Assembly: GCA_910584955.1 (NCBI GenBank)
Contig: CAJUDC010000031.1
Location: 1 to 21,522, forward strand
DNA: 21,522 nucleotides
Source: an uncultured Paraprevotella sp.
GTDB taxonomy: Bacteria > Bacteroidota > Bacteroidia > Bacteroidales > Bacteroidaceae
Direction of reading: 5' to 3'
The position numbers and the translations under genes are program-made. Position 1 is the first letter of the stretch. Each line of letters starts with the position of its first letter. A model generated the notes under the pieces. The model saw only the letters and a list, made by a program, of their open reading frames with translations, had not been told where the DNA came from and ran no database searches. This document shows, piece by piece, positions 14,372 through 21,522 of this stretch.

Positions 14372-15730
14372 TTAGGATTTGATATTGGCTTCTTCCAACT
14401 TATAGCCGTATTTCTTGTCGGCGGCTTTCAGCAACACGGCCACGAGCAAAGACAGCACGGCGATTCCCGTGAAGATGCACATCGGCAGGGTGTAATCGTA
14501 GATGATGTTTTCCTTTCCGCCGATGGCTTCTTTGCCTACGATGCAATAATTCTCAAGCACATTGCCGATAAGGGCGGGGATGCCCCACAGGCCGATATTC
14601 TGAATGAAGAAGATAAGCGCATAGGCCGTGCCCAGCTGTTTCACGGGGAAAATCTTGGCTACGCTGGGCCACATGGCGGAAGGCACCAGGGAAAAGGCGA
14701 TTCCGAGAACGATCATCAGTACGATGGCTACCCAGGCGGCGTGGATGAACGGCAGCGAATAGATGCAGTGTACGAAAATAAGCATGGCGGCGCCCAGCAT
14801 CATGATGCTGGCGGCTTTGCCTTTTTTGTCGATCATACCTCCGAAAACGGGGGTGAGGAACAGGGCGCCCAATGCCGGCAGTCCGGCAAAGATTCCGGCC
14901 ACGTCTTCGTTCACGCCGTATTTCGTAATCATCAGTTCCGTAGCGAATTTCTGGAAAGGGAACACGCAGGAGTAGAACAACACACACAGCAGGGCGATAA
15001 GCCAGAAGCCGGGGTTACCGATGACGGAGGCTACGTCTTTGAAAGAAAACTTCTCTTCGTCGGAACTTTCCGTACTGATCCGTACCTGGCTGTCCAGCTT
15101 TCTGTCCATGAAGGTGAAGACCAGGAAAGACAGGAAACCGCCCACCAGTACGACGGCGCCTATAAGCAACGGCGTGTCGAGCGCCCATGATTTAGCCACG
15201 GGGATGGCCACGGCATAAGCGGCCTGGGAACCGATGCGGGCCAACGCCACCTGTACGCCCATTGCGGTTGCCATTTCTTTTCCTTTGAACCATTTGGCGA
15301 TGATCTTAGTGACGGTGATGCCCGCTACCTCGGCACCTACACCGAACACGGAATAGCCGGCCGAAGCCATGAATACGTCCAGTTTATAGCCCATCACCGT
15401 GTCAGTCGTGCCGCCGTATTGGGTGATGGCGATGTACTCGGCTATCGTTCCGCCTACCATTAGGACGGTAGACAGCAGACCGGTGAAACGGATGCCGAAC
15501 TTATCCAGGATCAGCCCGCCCCAGATGAGCATCAGCAGGAAGACATTGAGAAAACTGTAGGCTCCGGTGAAGAAACCGAACTCTCCGCTGGTCCAGTGGA
15601 GCTGGCTTTCGAGCATACTTTTGAGAGGGGCCATGACATCGTTTACGTAGTAAGCGGCCATCATGGTAAAGGCGACGATGAAGAGGGCCGACCAGCGTGC
15701 CCAGGTTTTGTCGTTGAGTTTTTCTTGCAT
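14372..15730 (-). CDS. MFS transporter, MFSD1-like; possible dipeptide carrier
   Basis: This 452-aa major facilitator superfamily protein has about 12 hydrophobic segments. A motif-A-like loop after TM2 reads GGLILDKFGIRFTG, and the corresponding loop in the second half reads GGMIDKKGKAAS. The segment KWFKGKEMATAMGVQVALAR after TM4 and the overall pattern resemble bacterial relatives of MFSD1 and the broad NarK/OFA-type group. Mammalian MFSD1 exports dipeptides from lysosomes, so a dipeptide substrate is suggested, mainly because the gene follows a dipeptidyl-peptidase gene by 50 bases on the same strand. The substrate is not proven by any residue I can see. The central cytoplasmic loop (DRKLDSQVRISTESSDEEK) is charged and of normal size. 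Confidence 0.8.
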   Translation of the reverse strand: MQEKLNDKTWARWSALFIVAFTMMAAYYVNDVMAPLKSMLESQLHWTSGEFGFFTGAYSFLNVFLLMLIWGGLILDKFGIRFTGLLSTVLMVGGTIAEYIAITQYGGTTDTVMGYKLDVFMASAGYSVFGVGAEVAGITVTKIIAKWFKGKEMATAMGVQVALARIGSQAAYAVAIPVAKSWALDTPLLIGAVVLVGGFLSFLVFTFMDRKLDSQVRISTESSDEEKFSFKDVASVIGNPGFWLIALLCVLFYSCVFPFQKFATELMITKYGVNEDVAGIFAGLPALGALFLTPVFGGMIDKKGKAASIMMLGAAMLIFVHCIYSLPFIHAAWVAIVLMIVLGIAFSLVPSAMWPSVAKIFPVKQLGTAYALIFFIQNIGLWGIPALIGNVLENYCIVGKEAIGGKENIIYDYTLPMCIFTGIAVLSLLVAVLLKAADKKYGYKLEEANIKS

Positions 15731-15780
15731 GATAAATGTTTATTAAGTTTTACAGATTTTTCATGAATGTCAGGAGCCGG

Positions 15781-17991
15781 TTATTTCTTCAGCCAGCGGT
15801 CAAGCCAACGGAAGAAAGTACGCTGCCAGAGTACGCCGTTCTGCGGTTTGAGCACCCAATGGTTTTCATCCGGGTAGAGCAACAGTTCGGCGGGAATGCC
15901 GCGCAGGATGGCGGCGTTGAAGGCCGACTGTCCCTGCGAACTGAGAATACGGTAGTCTTTTTCGCCGTGAATACACAGGATCGGAGCATCCCAACGGTCG
16001 ACGTACAGGTGAGGACTGGTGGTGAAAGCGTTGCTCTTTCCGGTTTTTTCGATGATGGCTGCCGGTTGCCGGCCGTCGTTTCCGGGGGCGGCGATGCCCT
16101 TGCGCCAGGGAGCGGCACCCAGATCCCAGTTGGGGAACCACATCTCTTCCGTCTCTACATACTGCTGCTGGGTGTTAAATATGCCGTCGTGAGCGATGAA
16201 ACATTTGAAACGTTTGTCGTGATGACCGGCCAGCCAATACACGCTGTAGCCGCCGAAACTGGCTCCTACGCATCCCAGGCGGTCTTTGTCTACATACGAT
16301 TCCCGGCACATGTCGTCGATGGCGTCCAGATAGTCCTGCATGCAGGCTCCGCTGTAGTCGCCGCTGATGGCTTCGAGCCATTCCATGCCGAAACCGGGCA
16401 GGCCCCGGCGGTTGGGAGCCACGACGATATAGCCTTGCGAAGCCATGATCTGGAAATTCCAGCGGTAGCTCCAGAACTGGCTGACGGGCGACTGCGGTCC
16501 GCCCTGGCAGAAGAGCAGGGTGGGGTATTTCTTTGACGGGTCGAAGTGGGGCGGATAGACAACCCAGCACAGCTTCTTCTTGCCGTCTTTCGTATCTACC
16601 CAGCGTGCTTTTACCTCGCCCATGGCGATACGGTCCGTGAAGTATTTATTCTCTTGAGTGAGGCGGGTCACTGTGGCCGGTTTTTTGCCGTTCGGGCGGA
16701 TGGTGTAAATGTCGTCGGGAGCGCTTATGCTGTGCCGCTTGGTCAGTAGGGTACCGGCATTGAAGGCGACGGAAGCGTAATCGTAATCGCCGTCGGTGAG
16801 TTTCTTTACCCGCCCTTGCAGGTCGGTGGCATACACCATCGTGGTGCCGTGCCATACGCCGGTGAAATACAGCGTGCGGCTGTCATCGTCCCAGCAGAAA
16901 TCATCCACACCCGATTCGAAAGACTCCGTTACATACGTCTTTCGGCCACTCGACAGTTCCAATACGCACAGGCGGGTGCGGTCGCTTTCGTACCCGTCGC
17001 GTTCCATGCTGAGCCAGGCTATCCGGCTGCCGTCGGGAGCGTATTGCGGATTGGTGTCGTAGCCCATGTTCATATCCGTCTCGTTTTTATTGATGGGCTG
17101 ATGTTCCATTGACAGGGTAGCGTCGATCGAGGGTTCGCGGTAGTCGGACGGTTTGCACAGGTTGGTGGTGATACCGGTTTCGATGTGGTACAGGTAAATG
17201 TCGCTGTCGGTGCTGATGGCATACGCCAGACCGGTCTTTTTGCGACAGGTATATACGACCTTCTTGCTGTCGGGACTCCAGCAGAATTGTTCGCTGCCCC
17301 CGAAAGGCAGCATAGGACATTCGTAAGGTTCACCGGCCAGCATGTCCTTGGCGGCCCCGACGGAGGTCCCGTCGAACGGAGCAACGAACAGGTGCGGGAT
17401 GGTGGTGACATAATGGTCCCAGTGCTTATAGTTCAGATCGGTGATGACCATACCGCTGGCCAGGGGAAGGTCATCGTATTTTTTTTCGATGGAAGTATAT
17501 GTGTCAACCTCTTTTATCAGGACAATATGCTTTTCGTCGGGGGAGAATTTGAAGCCCCCGATGTCGTCTTTCTCTCGGGTCAGTTGTCGGCGGTGGGTGC
17601 CGTCTGGATTCATTTCCCATACCTGACTGCTTCCGCCTTCGTTGCTGAGGAAAGCGATTTTGGTGTTTCCTTTGATAAAACACGGCTCGCTCTCGCTGGC
17701 GGCGGTTTGTGTCAGCAGGACGGGGGAGGTTCCGTCGGCATTCATGAGATAGAGCACGGTGTGGCTTTTGTTCTGTTGTACGCTGTAGTAGCTTACGGTG
17801 TACACAATTTTTTTCCCGTCGGTTGATGCGGCAATGCTGCCGATACGTCCCATAGCCCACAGGGCTTCGGGGGTAAGCCGGTCACCCTGCAGTTCGATCG
17901 GGTTCTTTCCGATGATACCGTTTTCGGCCTGTGAGGTCGGAACGCCGGTGTGTAGGAGTAAGGCTGCGGCCATAATCTGTAAGGTTTTCAT
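15781..17991 (-). CDS. S9 family prolyl oligopeptidase, DPP5-like dipeptidyl-peptidase
   Basis: This 736-aa exported serine peptidase has a signal peptide (MKTLQIMAAALLLHTGVPTS, cleavage near QA-22). An N-terminal beta-propeller (about 40-450) shows repeated blade motifs such as YLMNADGTSP, WEMNPDGTHRRQLT, FCWSPDSKKVVYT and QYAPDGSRIAWLS. The C-terminal alpha/beta-hydrolase domain has Ser578 in GASFGGYS, Asp679 in HGEKDYR and His711 in DENHW, a complete triad. Length and domain order match DPP5-type enzymes of the S9C group, which release dipeptides from peptide N-termini in the periplasm of oral and gut Bacteroidales. The ATG lies only a few bases after the yidC terminator. The MFS gene follows 50 bases downstream, consistent with release and uptake of dipeptides. 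Confidence 0.92.
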   Translation of the reverse strand: MKTLQIMAAALLLHTGVPTSQAENGIIGKNPIELQGDRLTPEALWAMGRIGSIAASTDGKKIVYTVSYYSVQQNKSHTVLYLMNADGTSPVLLTQTAASESEPCFIKGNTKIAFLSNEGGSSQVWEMNPDGTHRRQLTREKDDIGGFKFSPDEKHIVLIKEVDTYTSIEKKYDDLPLASGMVITDLNYKHWDHYVTTIPHLFVAPFDGTSVGAAKDMLAGEPYECPMLPFGGSEQFCWSPDSKKVVYTCRKKTGLAYAISTDSDIYLYHIETGITTNLCKPSDYREPSIDATLSMEHQPINKNETDMNMGYDTNPQYAPDGSRIAWLSMERDGYESDRTRLCVLELSSGRKTYVTESFESGVDDFCWDDDSRTLYFTGVWHGTTMVYATDLQGRVKKLTDGDYDYASVAFNAGTLLTKRHSISAPDDIYTIRPNGKKPATVTRLTQENKYFTDRIAMGEVKARWVDTKDGKKKLCWVVYPPHFDPSKKYPTLLFCQGGPQSPVSQFWSYRWNFQIMASQGYIVVAPNRRGLPGFGMEWLEAISGDYSGACMQDYLDAIDDMCRESYVDKDRLGCVGASFGGYSVYWLAGHHDKRFKCFIAHDGIFNTQQQYVETEEMWFPNWDLGAAPWRKGIAAPGNDGRQPAAIIEKTGKSNAFTTSPHLYVDRWDAPILCIHGEKDYRILSSQGQSAFNAAILRGIPAELLLYPDENHWVLKPQNGVLWQRTFFRWLDRWLKK

Positions 17992-17995
17992 AGAT

Positions 17996-18045
17996 TTACA
18001 AAAAATAAATCATTCCGAACGCAGCCATGCCGTGTTCGGAATGAT
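17996..18045 (-). terminator. Terminator of pyrG-yidC, directly before the peptidase start
   Basis: On the minus strand ATCATTCCGAAC (18045-18034) pairs perfectly with GTTCGGAATGAT (18020-18009), with further GC pairing possible in the 13-base loop. TTATTTTTTG follows. The U-tract ends about 5 bases before the peptidase ATG at 17991, so read-through transcripts would carry this hairpin in the leader. Confidence 0.88.
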
Positions 18046-18060
18046 GGATGGAGTGATTAT

Positions 18061-19938
18061 TTATTTCTGTTTTCTTTTTCGCTGTTCCTCAAGCATCTGC
18101 TGTTGTTGCTTCTGCAGGGCTTCAAGGCGGGCCGCCATGCCCGATGCTTTCTTGGGATTGTTTTTGTTGGCCTGGTAGTTGGCTTCCAGTTTGGCCAGCA
18201 GTTTATCGTCATCGGTGGTCTTGCGCAGATACCACATGATGAGGATGCTTGACAAGCCGGACAGGAAATAATAATAATTTAATCCCGAAGAGTAGTTGTT
18301 GAACATGAAGAAGAACATGATGGGCATGAAGTACATCATGTATTGCATTACTTTCATCTGTTGGGCCTGTTCGCCCATCATGCTGTTCTGCTGTTGGCGC
18401 ATGCTGATCCATGTATTTACGATATTGGTCAGGCAGAAGAGCAGACAGAAGATGCTTAAATGGTCGCCGATGAGCCATATATCCTTGCCCCACCGGATGA
18501 CGTCGTCATAGGCGGACAGGTCGTCGGCCCAAAGGAAACTTTGTCCGCGTAGCTCGATAGCATTGGGGACGAAGTTGAACAGGGCGATCCAGATAGGCAT
18601 CTGTATCAGCATGGGCAGGCAACCGCCCATCGGACTTACGCCGTACTGACTGTACAGTTGCATCATTTCCTGTTGCTTCTTCATGGCGTCTTCCGGCTTG
18701 GGATATTTGGCGCTGATAACGTCCATCTTGGGTTTCAGCACCCGCATTTTGGCGGAAGACAGATAGGATTTCTTGGTGGTGGGATAAACAAGTAGCTTTA
18801 TAAATAAGGTAAGCAACAGCAATACCACTCCCATTGAAAGTCCCCAGCTGCTCAGCCAGTCGAACAGATAAAGAATGAACCAGCGGTTGATCCATTTGAA
18901 CAGTGGCCATCCCAGATATACAAGGTCCTCCAGATCCAGTTCTTTGTCGCTCAATGAGAGTTCATTGGTCTGTTGCAACAAATGGTAATTGTTGGGGCCG
19001 AAATAGAGCTGCATCTGCGTGGGAGTGTTCCCGTTCGGATCGAAGAACGTCTGCATATTCGCCTCATACAATTTCAGATACCCGCTGGCCTGGCTTTGCG
19101 GCGTACTGGCCAGCGAAGTTCCGGTAAAATCCTGGTGGGCGATAAACACGCAGCTGAAGAACTGGTTTTTGAAAGCGATCCAATCCAGCGGGTCGGAGAT
19201 GTTTTCCTGTTTTTCACCGGTTTCGCTCAGGTTGTCCGATCCTTCGTTCTTTATCTTATATGTGAGAGCGGAATAGCGGTTTTCGAAATCGAATCCCTTC
19301 TCCTGCTGGCGGGCTTTTTCCATCCATTCGATGTCGATGGTTTTTAAGGAAGGGGCAAAAAGATGAGACAAACCGTGGGCTGTTACGGTGAAATCCACCA
19401 TATATGAATGGGGCCGTAATTTGTATTGGAAGTCAAGTGACCCTCCGTTGGCGGCTGCCAGACGCATCGTTACGGCAGAATCGCTGGCATGGACGGGAGT
19501 AAAGAAGAAATTGCTGGAGACGATGTTCTCGTTCTTTCCCGTCAACATGAGTTTCATGGAGGCGTCCTGCTTGTCGAAGAGGATGACATTACCGCCTGCG
19601 CGGCTTTTATATTCTTTTAATTCAGCTTCTTCTATACATCCGCCACGTGTGCTGAGCGTAAGTTTCACTAATTCGTTCTGCAAAATCACCGGCTGGCTTT
19701 CCCCCATGCGGCTACTGTGGAAAAGGGAATTGGTATCCATCGCGGCTTCGGCTTCTTTCAATAGCTCCAATGCTTCTTTTTCCTTTTGGCGGGCCGTCTC
19801 TTTCTGTTGCTCTGCGACGGCAATCGAATCTTGTATGTAGCGTTGCCGCAACTCCGCTTCGCTGGGACGGCTGAAATAGCTGAACCCGATGAGCACGGCA
19901 GCAATCAGGATAAATCCTGTAATTGTATTTTTATCCAT
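18061..19938 (-). CDS. yidC: Membrane protein insertase YidC
   Basis: YidC inserts and folds inner membrane proteins with or without Sec. The protein has 625 aa, typical of Bacteroidetes. TM1 lies at about 5-22, followed by a charged, likely helical segment (29-68). A periplasmic beta-domain (about 80-340) follows, then the conserved Oxa1/YidC core from about 360 (GVVLLLLTLFIKLLVYPTTK, AKMRVLKPKMDVI, GGCLPMLIQMPIWIALF, MKVMQYMMYFMPIMFFFMFN). At the position of the groove arginine of E. coli YidC (MYPLTK context) this protein has Lys381. A basic Gln-rich C-terminal tail (about 575-625, ending KRKQK) fits ribosome contact. It starts 26 bases after the pyrG stop, a likely operon, and ends at a strong terminator. 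Confidence 0.97.
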   Translation of the reverse strand: MDKNTITGFILIAAVLIGFSYFSRPSEAELRQRYIQDSIAVAEQQKETARQKEKEALELLKEAEAAMDTNSLFHSSRMGESQPVILQNELVKLTLSTRGGCIEEAELKEYKSRAGGNVILFDKQDASMKLMLTGKNENIVSSNFFFTPVHASDSAVTMRLAAANGGSLDFQYKLRPHSYMVDFTVTAHGLSHLFAPSLKTIDIEWMEKARQQEKGFDFENRYSALTYKIKNEGSDNLSETGEKQENISDPLDWIAFKNQFFSCVFIAHQDFTGTSLASTPQSQASGYLKLYEANMQTFFDPNGNTPTQMQLYFGPNNYHLLQQTNELSLSDKELDLEDLVYLGWPLFKWINRWFILYLFDWLSSWGLSMGVVLLLLTLFIKLLVYPTTKKSYLSSAKMRVLKPKMDVISAKYPKPEDAMKKQQEMMQLYSQYGVSPMGGCLPMLIQMPIWIALFNFVPNAIELRGQSFLWADDLSAYDDVIRWGKDIWLIGDHLSIFCLLFCLTNIVNTWISMRQQQNSMMGEQAQQMKVMQYMMYFMPIMFFFMFNNYSSGLNYYYFLSGLSSILIMWYLRKTTDDDKLLAKLEANYQANKNNPKKASGMAARLEALQKQQQQMLEEQRKRKQK

Positions 19939-19964
19939 GTATGTCTCTGTTTTCTAGAACGGAT

Positions 19965-21522
19965 TTAGTTTTCTTTATGCGTGTGATTTTGTTTTTGATT
20001 CTCGATGGAAGCTTTTACGAACGAGAGAAACAAAGGATGCGGTTTAAGCACCGTACTGCTGTACTCGGGGTGGAATTGCGTGCCGATGTACCATTTGCAG
20101 GCGGGGATCTCTACAATCTCAACCAAGTTGCTTTCCGGGTTGATGCCTACGCATTGCATGCCGGCTTTTTCAAACTCCTGCGTATATATGTTGTTGAATT
20201 CGTATCTATGCCGATGTCGTTCCTGGATTTCTTCGTGTTGGTATGCTTCGAAAGTGCGGCTTCCGGCACGTACCGTACATTCATAGGCTCCCAGACGCAT
20301 AGTGCCTCCCATTTGGGTAATGTTTTTTTGCTCCTCCATGATGTCGATGACATTATGCGGAGTTTTTTCGTCCATTTCGCGGCTGTTGGCATCGGCATAT
20401 CCTAGTACATTGCGGGCAAATTCGATCACCATCATCTGCATGCCCAGGCAAATACCGAATGTGGGAATGTCGTGTGTGCGGGTATATTCCGCCGCTATGA
20501 TTTTACCTTCGATGCCTCGCTGTCCGAATCCCGGGCAGATGACTACACCTGCCATTCCTTTTAACTGTTCGGCTACGTTCTCGCGTGTCAGTTTGCCGCT
20601 ATAGATGAAGTGTGTCTTTACCTTGTAGTCGTTATATGTGCCGGCGTGGGCCAATGACTCCAGAATGCTCTTGTAGGCATCTTGCAGGTCGTATTTGCCC
20701 ACTAAAGCGATGTTCACGATCTCCGTGGCTTTCTTGCGACGGTCCAGGAACGAACGCCAGGGACCTAATCCCGGCGTTTCCCCTACGGGCATGTTCATCT
20801 TACGCAAGATGATGGCATCCAGCTCCTGAACCTGCATACTGAGTGGCACTTCATAGATAGATGGCATATCCAGACTTTGAATGACAGCCTCTTCATCTAC
20901 GTTGCAGAAGTGGGCTACTTTCTTGCGCAACGAGGCGTTCAATTCGTGTTCCGTACGCAATACAAGAATATCGGGTTGGATACCCAGACTTTGCAATTGC
21001 TTGACGGATGTCTGGGTCGGTTTGGTCTTTAATTCTTTGGCTGCGGCCAGATAAGGCACATAAGTAAGGTGCAGGTTGATGGCATTCTTGCCGAGTTCCC
21101 AACGCAACTGCCGGATGGCTTCCAGAAACGGAAGAGATTCGATATCGCCTACCGTTCCGCCTATCTCCGTAATGACGAAATCGAACTTGTATTTCTGTCC
21201 CATCAATTTGATGTTACGCTTGATTTCGTCTGTGATATGGGGAACCACCTGGATGGTTTTTCCTAAATAGTCGCCACGGCGTTCCTTTTCAATAACGCTT
21301 TGGTAGATACGTCCGGTGGTTATGTTATTGGCCCTTGTTGTCTGTATACCCGTAAAACGTTCGTAATGGCCCAGGTCCAAGTCGGTTTCCTGGCCGTCTA
21401 CCGTCACATAGCATTCGCCATGTTCGTAGGGGTTGAGCGTACCGGGATCGATGTTGATGTACGGATCGAATTTCTGAATGGTAATGTTATAACCTCTGGC
21501 TTGCAGAAGCTTGCCTATGGAG
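19965..21522 (-). CDS. pyrG: CTP synthase, N-terminus beyond window
   Basis: PyrG makes CTP from UTP, ATP and glutamine. The reading frame is open to the right edge (21522), and no in-window ATG is the real start. The visible part begins within SIGKLLQARGYNITIQKFDP, so about 20 residues with the first P-loop (the GGVVSSLGKG type) are missing. About 518 of an expected ~537 residues are present. Seen are YINIDPGTLNP, DLDLGHYERF, the synthase motif VEIGGTVGDIESLPFLEA (ITEIGGTVGDIES here) and KTKPTQTSVKQL. The glutaminase half has the nucleophile Cys in FGICLGMQMMVIE, the conserved GGTMRLGAYEC and the catalytic His-Glu pair in FHPEYSS. yidC follows after 26 bases. Confidence 0.98.
   Translation of the reverse strand, partial: SIGKLLQARGYNITIQKFDPYINIDPGTLNPYEHGECYVTVDGQETDLDLGHYERFTGIQTTRANNITTGRIYQSVIEKERRGDYLGKTIQVVPHITDEIKRNIKLMGQKYKFDFVITEIGGTVGDIESLPFLEAIRQLRWELGKNAINLHLTYVPYLAAAKELKTKPTQTSVKQLQSLGIQPDILVLRTEHELNASLRKKVAHFCNVDEEAVIQSLDMPSIYEVPLSMQVQELDAIILRKMNMPVGETPGLGPWRSFLDRRKKATEIVNIALVGKYDLQDAYKSILESLAHAGTYNDYKVKTHFIYSGKLTRENVAEQLKGMAGVVICPGFGQRGIEGKIIAAEYTRTHDIPTFGICLGMQMMVIEFARNVLGYADANSREMDEKTPHNVIDIMEEQKNITQMGGTMRLGAYECTVRAGSRTFEAYQHEEIQERHRHRYEFNNIYTQEFEKAGMQCVGINPESNLVEIVEIPACKWYIGTQFHPEYSSTVLKPHPLFLSFVKASIENQKQNHTHKEN

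Noticed and set aside
13895..15190. 431-codon plus-strand open frame opposite the MFS gene
   Set aside because: It crosses the repeat, the remnant and the terminator hairpin and then runs antisense to a clear transporter; its peptide (many Gly, His, Gln, Asp) is typical of antisense noise.

Overview
The window reads as chromosomal core DNA from a gut-type Bacteroidales (Bacteroides, Phocaeicola or Parabacteroides-like; the genus cannot be fixed from the sequence alone). The evidence is a set of lineage-typical genes: a Bacteroidetes-type omega subunit, a DUF4293 membrane protein, a PorT-like barrel, a gliding/T9SS type B C-terminal domain, a DPP5-like S9 peptidase and a YidC with a large periplasmic domain. 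Upstream regions also carry repeated TAnnTTTG -7 boxes, some with a TTTG-like -33 element, which is the Bacteroidetes housekeeping promoter pattern. The tRNA genes lack encoded CCA.

Layout. Positions 1-390 hold a leftward tRNA operon (Val-Arg-Tyr-Gly, the Gly gene cut by the window edge) with a clear promoter. About 440 bases without a convincing gene follow, then a small rightward membrane protein of unknown function (831-1463). uvrB (leftward) and bamD-rpoZ-DUF4293 (rightward) diverge from a shared promoter region near 3.7-3.8 kb. A terminator pair at 5.5-5.8 kb separates DUF4293 from a leftward two-gene unit, a LysM/periplasmic-binding-fold protein translationally coupled to a PorT-like barrel. 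Divergent from that unit is a rightward operon: T9SS-type CTD protein, uvrA, ybaK and cobQ, with very tight or overlapping junctions. The right third is leftward: pyrG (N-terminus outside the window), yidC with a strong terminator, then a DPP5-like peptidase and an MFS transporter.

The genes mostly do housekeeping work: excision repair (uvrA, uvrB, encoded separately), outer membrane assembly (bamD), membrane protein insertion (yidC), CTP synthesis (pyrG), tRNA editing (ybaK) and cobamide assembly (cobQ). Two groups are more specialised. One is the envelope group LysM-PBP / PorT-like / T9SS-CTD. The other is the peptidase-plus-MFS pair, which looks like a periplasmic dipeptide release and uptake module.

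The most unusual non-gene signal is a pair of intergenic elements at about 1.5 kb and 14.0 kb. Each is a 53-bp unit of the form TCATGCYTTGATG, 27-28 bp, then the inverted copy. Both lie between convergent gene ends and align without gaps although their middles differ. The same 14-kb gap also holds what looks like the C-terminal remnant of a lost gene. I did not find a mobile element, CRISPR array or defence system.
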